Source of the DNA: Chitinophaga cymbidii | GTDB taxonomy: Bacteria; Bacteroidota; Bacteroidia; Chitinophagales; Chitinophagaceae | Length of the DNA stretch: 64,000 nucleotides | Assembly: GCF_007992715.1 (NCBI RefSeq) | Contig: NZ_BKAU01000001.1 | Location: forward strand, 2,604,001 to 2,668,000 | Reading direction: 5' to 3' | In this document: piece by piece, positions 35,013 to 43,869 of the stretch | Layout: each line of letters begins with the position of its first letter | Numbering within the stretch: position 1 is the first letter of the stretch | Notes under the pieces: model-generated | The model's database searches: none | Told to the model about the DNA's origin: nothing | The model's input: the letters and a program-made list of their open reading frames with translations, nothing else | Position numbers and translations under genes: made by a program

Positions 35013-35575
35013 TTGTCCACTTTATATTTGAGCAGTACCAGCCCCGCCATGAGCGGCTTTACGGATAAAGTGGTCAGCTTGTGCCTTGTTTTGATGTTGT
35101 TGAACATCGGCAGTCCCGCGCCCAACAGGGTAGGGTTGAGTGTGATCCGCAATTCATCCACCAGCCCGAGGCTGAGCAGCTCGGAGGCGATCGTGGCGCC
35201 GCCCCACAGCATCATATCCCCGCCCGGTTGCTGTTTCAGCTTCGTTACTTCGCTTGCGGCGTCATGAGCGATCCGGGTGTTATGCCAGCTCACTTCCGTT
35301 AGCGTTCGGGAAAACAGGATGTGCGGCGTCCTGTCGGCCAGTTCAGCGTATTTCTTTTCATGGGGGTCGGCTGCCGGATCGGTCAATACCGACTGCCAGT
35401 ATTGGAAATAGTCCGGATGCATGTTCCGCCCCACCAGCAGCGTGTCTACAGATTCCATGTCGTTAAAAAGTTCCTGCCAGTCGTCATCGCTGGAGGCAAT
35501 CCAGTCCATTTCCCCCGCGGGACCAGATACGTAGCCGTCCAGCGTCATCTGCATGGATAATATTAATTTTCTCAT
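35009..35575 (-). CDS. Dihydrofolate reductase-family protein (RibD C-terminal domain)
   Basis: 188-aa NADPH-binding reductase of the RibD_C/DHFR fold. It opens MRKLILSMQMTLDGYVSGP, the standard start, with DTLLVGRNMHPDYFQYW, HILFSRTL and the nucleotide-binding MLWGGATIASELLSLGLVDEL followed by LTLNPTLLGAGLPMF. These stand-alone proteins are widespread in Bacteroidota and their substrates are mostly unknown; they are not the housekeeping DHFR. Its end overlaps the convergent monooxygenase gene by 4 bp. A palindrome over its promoter (35591-35611) suggests repressor control. Confidence 0.9.
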   Translation of the reverse strand: MRKLILSMQMTLDGYVSGPAGEMDWIASSDDDWQELFNDMESVDTLLVGRNMHPDYFQYWQSVLTDPAADPHEKKYAELADRTPHILFSRTLTEVSWHNTRIAHDAASEVTKLKQQPGGDMMLWGGATIASELLSLGLVDELRITLNPTLLGAGLPMFNNIKTRHKLTTLSVKPLMAGLVLLKYKVDN

Positions 35576-35590
35576 GATAAAAGATTTTTG

Positions 35591-35614
35591 CTTTGAATGT
35601 ATAATTCAAAGGTA
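35591..35614 (-). promoter_or_regulatory. -7 element overlapped by an operator-like palindrome
   Basis: TACCTTTG on the minus strand (35614-35607) is a perfect -7 match. The palindrome CTTTGAAT-GTATA-ATTCAAAG (35591-35611) covers its downstream half and the expected start site, the usual place for a repressor. Confidence 0.55.
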
Positions 35615-35690
35615 GGCCGCATCTGTATGCCGGGCGGGGTGGGGTAGCGACTATTTCGAGGGGTGATTGCGACGGGCGATCATCCGTGGA

Positions 35691-37814
35691 CTATTTGAAC
35701 ATCCTCCCGATAATCGTACTGATCTCGGCAAAATCGCGGTGATTGCTGATAGACCTCCGTTCGGGCATATCGTCTTCCGCTTCGGAGAAGGGGAAGATCA
35801 GCAAATGGTTGTTATCGTGAAGATGCCTGTTCAGAAATTCAGGCACGGCTTTCATCTGCGGAAAGTAAGATGCCGAGCCGGTTTTACTCATAAATACGAT
35901 AAGGCCCTCATCTTCCTTAAAGGATAAAGCCATTTCCTCTATCTCCTGCCAATACCGCGTTACCTTGAATTCCGCTTCCACACTTGACTTCTTCATGATG
36001 CGCTGCAGGATGCCGATGATCTTCTGCGTGGTATGGAAGGTGATCAGTGCGCCGGAGTTCCGCCCGATGTTCCAGACCTTCAGCAGGGCATGAAAGAAGC
36101 CGGCTTCCTTTTCGGCATTTTCCGGGATGAATACCACATGCCGTTTAACGGTGGATATCGGCTGCGCCGCATGATAGACGAGCACGTTGATGTGCGTATT
36201 CAGCAGATAACCGTAGTAAAGGTTATAAATGAAAGCGGGGGAGAAGCCCTTTTCATCTTCCAGTCCGATGATGAGGTCGGTAATATTTTGCTCTTTCACC
36301 ACGCTGTTGATCCCGTTCACCACATCATTGTCGTACCGCACAAGCGATTGCAGGGTGATATCTGCCGCCGCCGCGGTATTTACCGCATTATGCAGGATCT
36401 TTTCCGCATGCTTTTTGGAGGAATCGTTCTGGCTTTCATTGATGACATTCAGCGCAAGCAGCTTGCTGTCTTCTGCTTTGGACTTGATCAGCAGGCCCAG
36501 GTTGACCATCCTTTCCACGGTTTCCTCGTATTTGACCGCCAGCAGGATATTTTCCGTATCGTGTTTGTTGCCTGCTATCGTGTCTTCTTTTTCTTCATCC
36601 GCGATGCGCTGGGCGCTGGACATGGACGTGAAGGAAGATATGGTACAGGAGATCAGTATCAGCAGAATGCTGCCGTTCAGCACGTGCTCGTTCAGCAGCC
36701 TGACAGGTTCTCCCGCGGCGGTTTCGGAAATGATGATGTTATACCCTACCATCACGGATGCCAGCGTTGCGGCGGCGGATGCGGAACTCATACCGAATAT
36801 CAGCAGTCCTTCATCCTTTGTAAAGCGGAACGTTTTCCTGGTGGCGACCGCCGCTATGTATTTCCCGCCGATGGAGGCTACCAGCATAATGGCGGCCACC
36901 GTAATGGTTTCCCAGCTTTTGAAAAATACGGTGAAGTCGATCAGCATGCCAACGCTGATGAGGAAAAAAGGAATGAAAATAGCATTGCCGATGAACTCGA
37001 TGCGGTTCATCAGGGAAGATGCGTGCGGGATCAGCCTGTTCAGCGCAAGACCCGCAAAGAAAGCGCCGATGATCGCTTCAATGCCTGCCAGCTCGGCCAG
37101 CAGAGCGGTGAGGTAGATCATCACCAGTACAAAAATGTATTGCGATATCTTGTCTTCCACCGTTTTGAAAAACCAGCGGCTGATAACCGGAAAAACCAGC
37201 AGTACGATCAACCCGAACAGCAGCATGGATATGGAAAGGCGCGTCCAGAAAGCGGAATCCACCTCTCCCTGCGTCATACCCACGATCACGGCCAGCACAA
37301 GCAAGGAAAGTACATCGGTTATCATGGTTCCGCCGACGGTGATGTTGACCGCAAGGTTCCTGGCGATGCCGAGCTTGCTGATCAACGGGTAAACGATCAG
37401 CGTATGGGAGGAAAAGAGGCTGGCGAACAGGATGGAGGTGAACAGGGAGAAATGGAGCAGGTAGTAACCGCCGATGAAACCCAGCAGAAAGGGTGCAATG
37501 AAGGTGTAGATTGAAAAAGTGATGCTCTTCCATTTGTTCCTTTTAAAGTCACCCATGTTGATTTCAAGCCCGGCCAGGAACATGATATAAAGCAGTCCCG
37601 TTGTGCCGGTCACTACCACGCTGCTGTCCCTGGACAGCACATGGAAGCCATTGGGGCCCACCACTGCGCCGGCAATAATGAGGCCGAGCAGGTGCGGTAC
37701 TTTTATTTTGTTGAGCAGGATGGGAACACACAGAATGATAATCAACTCAAGGAGAAACTTCAGCAGCGGATCTTCTATCGGCATACTCAGGTGTTGAATA
37801 CTCAGCAGGGGCAT
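35691..37814 (-). CDS. CPA2 cation:proton antiporter with C-terminal USP-like domain
   Basis: 707-aa integral membrane protein. The first 400 or so residues hold about 12 membrane segments of a Na+/H+ exchanger domain (LIIILCVPILLNKIKVPHLL, GLIIAGAVVGPNGFHVL, IMFLAGLEINMGDFKRNKW). The last 280 residues form a cytoplasmic region resembling tandem universal-stress-protein folds (ILLAVKYEETVERMVNLGLL, NITDLIIGLEDEKG), seen in Bacteroidota antiporters as a regulatory tail. It probably exchanges Na+ or K+ for H+ in pH or salt homeostasis. An internal ATG at 37784 (MPIEDPLLKF) is an alternative start. It lies 3 bp from the stop of the lipoprotein gene, so co-transcription is likely. Confidence 0.9.
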   Translation of the reverse strand: MPLLSIQHLSMPIEDPLLKFLLELIIILCVPILLNKIKVPHLLGLIIAGAVVGPNGFHVLSRDSSVVVTGTTGLLYIMFLAGLEINMGDFKRNKWKSITFSIYTFIAPFLLGFIGGYYLLHFSLFTSILFASLFSSHTLIVYPLISKLGIARNLAVNITVGGTMITDVLSLLVLAVIVGMTQGEVDSAFWTRLSISMLLFGLIVLLVFPVISRWFFKTVEDKISQYIFVLVMIYLTALLAELAGIEAIIGAFFAGLALNRLIPHASSLMNRIEFIGNAIFIPFFLISVGMLIDFTVFFKSWETITVAAIMLVASIGGKYIAAVATRKTFRFTKDEGLLIFGMSSASAAATLASVMVGYNIIISETAAGEPVRLLNEHVLNGSILLILISCTISSFTSMSSAQRIADEEKEDTIAGNKHDTENILLAVKYEETVERMVNLGLLIKSKAEDSKLLALNVINESQNDSSKKHAEKILHNAVNTAAAADITLQSLVRYDNDVVNGINSVVKEQNITDLIIGLEDEKGFSPAFIYNLYYGYLLNTHINVLVYHAAQPISTVKRHVVFIPENAEKEAGFFHALLKVWNIGRNSGALITFHTTQKIIGILQRIMKKSSVEAEFKVTRYWQEIEEMALSFKEDEGLIVFMSKTGSASYFPQMKAVPEFLNRHLHDNNHLLIFPFSEAEDDMPERRSISNHRDFAEISTIIGRMFK

Positions 37815-37817
37815 AAA

Positions 37818-38390
37818 TCAGTTCGTTTTTGAAACACGTGAAAGTTCTACGGAGAACCTTGCGGTGCAATCGTTCTCGCCTTTAACCAGTTGCGTTCCCT
37901 TCATCAGGGTACTGTCCGCCATGTTGAGCGCTACCTGTATTTCAATCGGTTTTGTTGCGCCGGAATCTGTCCGGAAACCTAACAACAGCTGATCATTACT
38001 GATCTCACCATGAAAAACACGCACCACCTTGTTGTTGTTCACGATCTTGGCATATAAACCGGAGGAATCGGCCAGGAACTCCCAGTTGGCCGTCCGCTGG
38101 TCGCCCACCACGTAGTCCCGGCAACTGGATTCCCTGCAGAGAGCTCTGCCGGTCCATGTACCGGCTATTTCCGGGGGCCATGCTTTTAAACTGACGGTAT
38201 CCCTGACCGTCAGCAGGCTATCTCTCATTCTCAATAATGCTTTATACTCGGCTTCCTTCAGGGCAAAATCCTTCTCTTTCTGAAAGAGCGCCGCTTCGCG
38301 TTGGGCCAGCTGCTCTTCCCGTTTCGCGTTGGTGCAGCCGGCGGTGAATACAATGAACAGGAAAAGAGAAAGTAGCGTTTTATATCGCAT
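37818..38390 (-). CDS. Hypothetical coiled-coil lipoprotein
   Basis: 190-aa lipoprotein: signal MRYKTLLSLFLFIVFTAGC with the lipidated Cys at about 19, a coiled coil at about 22-60 (REEQLAQREAALFQKEKDFA), then a beta-rich domain (IAGTWTGRALCRESSC, ELLLGFRTDSG-like strands). CRESSC contains a Cys pair that could form a disulfide. ATG 38390 or 38396 both give a good signal; the longer frame above them is not plausible. It is located 3 bp upstream of the antiporter gene. Function unknown. Confidence 0.72.
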   Translation of the reverse strand: MRYKTLLSLFLFIVFTAGCTNAKREEQLAQREAALFQKEKDFALKEAEYKALLRMRDSLLTVRDTVSLKAWPPEIAGTWTGRALCRESSCRDYVVGDQRTANWEFLADSSGLYAKIVNNNKVVRVFHGEISNDQLLLGFRTDSGATKPIEIQVALNMADSTLMKGTQLVKGENDCTARFSVELSRVSKTN

Positions 38391-38570
38391 GGGCATATTT
38401 TTAATGGGAAATGCGGGTCTTGTATAATGAAAATAGGGAATTTTGTCTAAATGCTTTCTGCGTGCTGCAAGCGATGGCTTTAGCGGCAAAATAATATTCA
38501 ACCTGACCGCCTCCGTTTTACAAAAAAATGTTTACTTTGAGATTCAACCAAAACTAAAACAATCGATTGC

Positions 38571-39167
38571 GTGCAAAATAGTTCACATCATACAAGTGAG
38601 GAGCCGCTGGTGGCGCTGCAGCGCATCGCGGATGGTGATGAACAGGCGTTCCGCCGGTTGTTTCAGTATTATAGCCCCAGGCTCAGCCAGTTTGCGTATT
38701 CCATCGTCAGGATCAAGGAAGCGGCTACCGAAATAGTGGATGATGTATTCATCAAATTATGGAAGCAAAGGGAAAAGGCTTCTTCCATTTCCAATATCCG
38801 CGTTTACCTCTATGTAGCGGTAAAGAACAGCTCCCTCAATTACCTTTCTTCAAAGGCGCACCGGCAGATCACGGAACCTTTCAATCATCTGGATATAGCT
38901 TTGAGCCGCGACCAGGCGCCGGACCAGAAGATGATCAGCGCGGAATTGCAGGAGAAGATCCGGTCCGCCGTGGAGTCCCTGCCGCCCCGCTGCAAGATGA
39001 TCTTCAAGCTGGTGCGGGAAGATGGCCTCCGCTACAGGGACGTGGCCGAGATCCTGAACCTCACCGTGAATACGGTAGACGCCCAGATGGTCATCGCCGT
39101 TAAACGCATCTCCGAAAAGGTGCAGGCGCATTTCACTGCTTTCCCCAAAAGAACGGTCAAAAAATAA
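38571..39167 (+). CDS. ECF RNA polymerase sigma-70 factor with GTG start
   Basis: 198-aa ECF sigma factor. Region 2 is AFRRLFQYYSPRLSQFAYSI with EIVDDVFIKLWKQRE, and region 4 is SLPPRCKMIFKLVREDGLRY followed by DVAEILNLTVNTVDAQMVIA. The start codon is GTG (GTG CAA AAT); there is no in-frame ATG before region 2. It is followed after 60 bp by the FecR gene, then by a SusC with an STN domain and a SusD, completing a cell-surface signalling operon. Expected mechanism: substrate binding at SusC, then STN-FecR contact, then release of this sigma to transcribe the susCD genes. Confidence 0.94.
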   Translation: MQNSSHHTSEEPLVALQRIADGDEQAFRRLFQYYSPRLSQFAYSIVRIKEAATEIVDDVFIKLWKQREKASSISNIRVYLYVAVKNSSLNYLSSKAHRQITEPFNHLDIALSRDQAPDQKMISAELQEKIRSAVESLPPRCKMIFKLVREDGLRYRDVAEILNLTVNTVDAQMVIAVKRISEKVQAHFTAFPKRTVKK

Positions 39168-39227
39168 TTTCCCTCCATTTTAAGGTCATCTTTCCGTTTC
39201 CCTGTCTTTATCATTAACCAAGGTTCA

Positions 39228-40283
39228 ATGCATAAAGAAAGGATCACACAACTAATTGCCAGGAAACTATCCGGGGAAGCATCTTCCGAAGAGATAGAAG
39301 AGCTGGATGCCCTTTTAAAGGAGTACCCGGAAGACGCTTATCTGCTGTCCCTGTTAGCGGATTACTGGTCTACGCCCGTTTCGTCTATCGCCGGTGAAGA
39401 TGCAGATTCAGAAGCGCACTTCCGCCAGATACTGGACGCGGCGGACAATGAAACCGCGGAGCCTGTGCCCATACATGGCAACCGCCCCCGTTACGTCCGC
39501 AGGCTGCTGGTTGCGGCGGCTGTGCTGACGGGGCTGATCGTTGGCGCCTGGTTCTACGTACAACAGTTGCGGGACCAGCCCGGCATCTCCGAAGCATCGC
39601 GCATAGAAACCGTTGCCAAGCCGGGCGCGAAGTCGAGATTATTGCTCCCGGACGGAAGCGTTGTATGGCTTAATTCCGGAAGCCGGCTCAGCTACCCCGA
39701 TAATTTTACGGATTCCCTGCGGGAAGTGGAGCTGGAAGGAGAAGCTTATTTTGATGTAACGAAGGATGCAGAACGCCCCTTTATCGTGCATACCCGCGAC
39801 ATCCACATAAAAGTGCTGGGCACGGTCTTCAATGTGAAGTGTTACCCGAGCGATCATAAAACGGAGGCGACATTGATCAGCGGCCTGGTGCAGATATCAA
39901 AAACCAGCGACGACAATGGGGAAGTACTGTTGCTGCACCCGCATGAAAAGGTGGTGATCAACAGGGCGCCGGAGCATACCGGCGCGGCGCTGGATAATAT
40001 GACCGTAAAGCATTTTAAAGAAAGCATTACGGACACTTCCATGGCAGAAACGGCCTGGGTGTATAATAAACTGGTTTTTGACGGGGAGGACTTCCGGGAG
40101 ATCGCGGATGAAATGGAAAGATGGTACAATGTAAAAATATCTATCAATGATTCAACGGTAGCGGGATACCGGTTTCACGCAAAATTCGAGAACGAAAATA
40201 TCACGGAAGTGTTGTCGGCCTTACGGCTATCACTGCCTTTCACATTTAAAATCCGCAATAATGAAGTAAACATTTACAAGTAA
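39228..40283 (+). CDS. FecR-family anti-sigma factor with DUF4974
   Basis: 351-aa anti-sigma. The N-terminal cytoplasmic part (IARKLSGEASSEEIEELDAL) binds sigma. One membrane segment lies at about 92-112 (RRLLVAAAVLTGLIVGAWFY). The periplasmic FecR domain shows SRLLLPDGSVVWLNSGSRLS, followed by VLGTVFNVKCYPSDHKTEATL, and the C-terminal DUF4974 has VAGYRFHAKFENENITEVLS. It sits between the ECF sigma and the STN-containing SusC, the canonical order. Complete and typical in length. Confidence 0.94.
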   Translation: MHKERITQLIARKLSGEASSEEIEELDALLKEYPEDAYLLSLLADYWSTPVSSIAGEDADSEAHFRQILDAADNETAEPVPIHGNRPRYVRRLLVAAAVLTGLIVGAWFYVQQLRDQPGISEASRIETVAKPGAKSRLLLPDGSVVWLNSGSRLSYPDNFTDSLREVELEGEAYFDVTKDAERPFIVHTRDIHIKVLGTVFNVKCYPSDHKTEATLISGLVQISKTSDDNGEVLLLHPHEKVVINRAPEHTGAALDNMTVKHFKESITDTSMAETAWVYNKLVFDGEDFREIADEMERWYNVKISINDSTVAGYRFHAKFENENITEVLSALRLSLPFTFKIRNNEVNIYK

Positions 40284-40394
40284 CAGCAAAAAGATCGGGA
40301 AATGCGCGAACATTCCCCGACAAGTCTAATTTTCAGAAACCTCCGATCGGCAAAATCACGGGTTTCTGTTCTTTTAAACCGTAAATCCAAAGTT

Positions 40395-43300
40395 ATGAAA
40401 AAAAACGTACCTCCCTCCCGGGGAGTTATGACGCCGCGTCTGCTTAAATTTCTTCTATGTATGAAGCTTTCCTTGTTAATTATTATCCTAACTGCTTCCC
40501 AGATCCACGCAGCGAAAGTATTCAGCCAGACCATCACCGCCAGCTTCGAAAAGGTTGAGCTGCGCGCTATTCTGACCGCCATTGAGAAAAAGGCCAAGGT
40601 CAGGTTTATATATAATTACGACCTCAACCTGCTCACCAGGAAAGTGGATTTTTCTGTAAAGAATGCAAAGATCTCCGATGCGCTGGATAAACTTCTGGAG
40701 AATTCCGGGCTGCGTTACCGAGACATGGGGAATAACCTGATCGTTATTTCATCGGGGAAAGCCGATGAAGCGGCCGCTCCGGCCCGGGTGACGGTCAGCG
40801 GGCTGGTAACGGGCGAGCAGAATGAGCCGCTGCCGGGTGTGAGCGTCAGCGTTAAGGGAACGTCGCTCGGTACAGCTACCGGCGCGGACGGGCGTTTTAC
40901 GCTGAATGTACCTTCTCCCGATGATGTCCTGGTGTTCACCTATATCGGTTATGCGCAGCAGGAACAGGCGCTGGCGGGTAGAACAACGCTCAATGTAAAG
41001 CTGGTGCTGACTTCCAGTAATCTCAATGAACTGGTGGTGGTAGGCTACGGCACGCAAAAAAGGCAGGATGTTACCGGCGCCATTGCTTCCGTTCCCATGC
41101 GGGAGATCGGCGATATGCCGGTATCGAACGTAGGTACCGCTTTACAGGGTAAAATAGCCGGCGTGATCGTGCAGCAGAATTCCGGCAGCCCGGGCAGAAC
41201 GCCCGCCATCAAGGTGAGAGGCTTCGGTTCTATTTCAGCGGGCACCGGCCCGTTGATCGTAGTGGACGGTAACATTGTGTCCGCGAACGTTTTCGGTTTG
41301 CTCAACGCGGAAGAAATTGAGAAGATAGACGTGCTGAAAGACGCTTCTTCCGCCGCCATCTACGGCTCCCGCGGCGCCAACGGCGTGATTCTCGTTACAA
41401 CAAAACGGGGCCGCTCGGGCAAAACGCGGATGAACCTGAACGTATATACGGGATTCCAGCAGGTGACCAAAAAGCTGGATGTACTAAGCTCGCAGGAGTA
41501 TGCGGAGTTTGCGAAGGAAGCGGCTAACAATGCTTACCTGGACAATGTGCCCGGTGCGCAGATATCAGACCCCAACAACGTGCGGCCCTCCAATTACCTG
41601 CGTTACCGTTACGCCCGCGGTGATCTTTTTGACTGGCTCGATTATGATGATCCCGCAAAAGTGGCGGCGTTGCCGGACCATAACTACCAGGACCTCATCT
41701 TCCGCACGGCGCCGATCAGCAATTACCAGTTCTCCGCCTCCGGCGGCACGGAAAAGGTGCAGTATGCGGTCAGCGCAGGCTACCTGACGCAGGACGGCAT
41801 CATCAAAAAATCAGCGATGGACCGTTATACCCTGCGGGCTAACGTGGACATCCAGGCCACATCGAAGTTCACCGTGGGCGTCAACATCAACCCTTCTTTC
41901 AGAACAACGCAGGAGGTGCGGTCAGACGGGCACTGGGCGGACAACGGCATCATCAACGCCGCGCTCAATACCATGCCCATGGCGCCTATCTATAGTGAAG
42001 ACGGCAGCTATTCTTCCATGGCGGCGCTGGCCGCTCCGTACAACCTGCCGGGCATTACCAATCCCGTTGCCAACATCACGGAGTACAACAGCAAGTTCGA
42101 CCAGACCAACCTGCTGTCTAACGCCTATGCGGAATACAAGTTCCTTCCGAACCTGCGATACCGGGTGTCCGGCAATGCCAATATTTACCAGAACAGGCGA
42201 AACGCCTACACTACTTCCCGGATGCCGCTGAACCAGCAGTTGCCGCCTACGGCCGCCAGGGGAAGCGCATTCTCCGAACAGGGGCTGAGCTGGCTGGTGA
42301 ACCAGGTGCTGACCTACAATATATCGTTCCGGGATGTGCACAACCTGGAAATACTGGCCGGCACGGAATCCGGCAAGCTGCAATACCAGTCCTCCGAAGC
42401 GGCGGGCAACACCTTTGCCAACGATATTGTGCAAACGCTGAATGCCGCTGGGCAACCGGTATCGGTGACTTCCCAGATCACCGAAAACGCAACGGTATCC
42501 TACTTTGCGAGGGTGGACTATAACTACAAGTCCAAATACCTGCTGAAAGTATCGGTGCGCCGCGATGGCTCTTCCATCTTTGGTCCGGATAACCGGTTCG
42601 GTACTTTCCCCGCGGCGTCCGCCGGATGGAGGGTAACGGAAGAACCGTTCATGAAGAGCCTTCCGGTGGTATCGGAACTGAAGCTGCGCGCGAGTTACGG
42701 CCTCTCAGGGAACAATGCGTTCAGCAGCAATTATCCTTATGTGGGAAGCATCGGCACTACCAATTACAGCTTTTACGATAACATCGTTACCGGCCTTGCG
42801 ATCAGCTCACTCGGCAATCCCGGTCTGAGCTGGGAACGCAACCAGCAGCTGGACCTGGGCATCGACATCGGCCTGTTGAAAAACAGGATCGCGGTTACTG
42901 TTGACTATTACGACCGTATCACCAAAGACCTGCTGCTGTCTGTAAACGTGCCCACGCTTACGGGGTTTGGCTCTGCTGTGAAGAACATCGGCAGGATGAG
43001 CAACAAAGGTTTTGAATTTGGCGTGAACAGTTATAACCTCACCGGGGAGTTCTCCTGGAATACAAGCGCGAATCTTTCTTTCAACCGGAACAAAGTGCTG
43101 GCGCTGGGACCCACCGGCGATCCGATCCGGAATGCGAGCGGTGTGGGAGAAACGAATATTACGATGATAGGCCAGCCGATCGGCAGCTTTTACGGGTACA
43201 AGCAAATAGGCATATTTAAAGATGCCGCCGATCTGCATACCAATCCACATGATAATACAACAAGACCGGGGGATGTGAAATATGAAGATGTAAATGGAGA

Positions 43301-43850
43301 TGGTAAAATTGATGCGAACGACAGGGCCATCATCGGCAATAACCAGCCGGATTTTATTTACGGCATGAACAACACTTTTTCTTTTAAGAACATCGATCTG
43401 AGCATTTCCGTACAGGGCATGCAGGGAGGACAAATACTCAACCTGAGCCGCCGCTTTTTTGATAACCTGGAAGGCGGGGGCAACAACCTGGCCATCGCGC
43501 TGGACCGCTGGCGCTCGCCGGAAAACCCCGGCAACGGAAAGGTGCCGCGGGCGAATGCGCGCACAACGGGGAATAACAATGCCGTTTCTTCCCGCTGGGT
43601 AGAAGATGGGTCTTACCTGCGCATACAGCATGTAAGCCTGGGTTACAAGCTGCCGCAGGCGGTTATACACCGGCTTAAACTGCAACAGGTACGGATATAC
43701 GCTTCCGCGCAGAACCTGTATACCTGGACGAACTACACGAATTTCAATCCGGAGGTAAGTAATTACGAAGGACCGCTTACCGGCGGCGTTGACTACGGCA
43801 GCTATCCGCTGGCAAGAACGGTGACTTTTGGTATCAACGTTGATTTTTAA
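40395..43850 (+). CDS. SusC-family TonB receptor with STN signalling domain
   Basis: 1151-aa TonB-dependent transducer. A signal peptide (hydrophobic LKFLLCMKLSLLIIILTASQ, IHAA cleavage region) is followed by the STN secretin/TonB N-terminal domain at about 50-125 (AILTAIEKKAKVRFIYNYDL, LLENSGLRYRDMGNNLIVI). This domain contacts FecR in the periplasm. Then come a carboxypeptidase-regulatory-like domain (TVSGLVTGEQNEPLPGVSV), the TonB box NELVVVGYGTQKRQDVTGAI, the plug (KDASSAAIYGSRGANGVILV) and the barrel. The start at 40395 precedes the usual long n-region of this subfamily. It is co-transcribed with SusD 19 bp downstream. Unlike the other SusC proteins in the window, it should be autoregulated through the sigma/FecR pair. 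Confidence 0.95.
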   Translation: MKKNVPPSRGVMTPRLLKFLLCMKLSLLIIILTASQIHAAKVFSQTITASFEKVELRAILTAIEKKAKVRFIYNYDLNLLTRKVDFSVKNAKISDALDKLLENSGLRYRDMGNNLIVISSGKADEAAAPARVTVSGLVTGEQNEPLPGVSVSVKGTSLGTATGADGRFTLNVPSPDDVLVFTYIGYAQQEQALAGRTTLNVKLVLTSSNLNELVVVGYGTQKRQDVTGAIASVPMREIGDMPVSNVGTALQGKIAGVIVQQNSGSPGRTPAIKVRGFGSISAGTGPLIVVDGNIVSANVFGLLNAEEIEKIDVLKDASSAAIYGSRGANGVILVTTKRGRSGKTRMNLNVYTGFQQVTKKLDVLSSQEYAEFAKEAANNAYLDNVPGAQISDPNNVRPSNYLRYRYARGDLFDWLDYDDPAKVAALPDHNYQDLIFRTAPISNYQFSASGGTEKVQYAVSAGYLTQDGIIKKSAMDRYTLRANVDIQATSKFTVGVNINPSFRTTQEVRSDGHWADNGIINAALNTMPMAPIYSEDGSYSSMAALAAPYNLPGITNPVANITEYNSKFDQTNLLSNAYAEYKFLPNLRYRVSGNANIYQNRRNAYTTSRMPLNQQLPPTAARGSAFSEQGLSWLVNQVLTYNISFRDVHNLEILAGTESGKLQYQSSEAAGNTFANDIVQTLNAAGQPVSVTSQITENATVSYFARVDYNYKSKYLLKVSVRRDGSSIFGPDNRFGTFPAASAGWRVTEEPFMKSLPVVSELKLRASYGLSGNNAFSSNYPYVGSIGTTNYSFYDNIVTGLAISSLGNPGLSWERNQQLDLGIDIGLLKNRIAVTVDYYDRITKDLLLSVNVPTLTGFGSAVKNIGRMSNKGFEFGVNSYNLTGEFSWNTSANLSFNRNKVLALGPTGDPIRNASGVGETNITMIGQPIGSFYGYKQIGIFKDAADLHTNPHDNTTRPGDVKYEDVNGDGKIDANDRAIIGNNQPDFIYGMNNTFSFKNIDLSISVQGMQGGQILNLSRRFFDNLEGGGNNLAIALDRWRSPENPGNGKVPRANARTTGNNNAVSSRWVEDGSYLRIQHVSLGYKLPQAVIHRLKLQQVRIYASAQNLYTWTNYTNFNPEVSNYEGPLTGGVDYGSYPLARTVTFGINVDF

Positions 43851-43869
43851 ACTACAAACCTGACATCTC

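Noticed and set aside
36033..37514. 493-codon plus-strand frame opposite the cation antiporter
   Set aside because: The antiporter on the minus strand has all family motifs; the antisense frame is low-complexity and charged with no signal.
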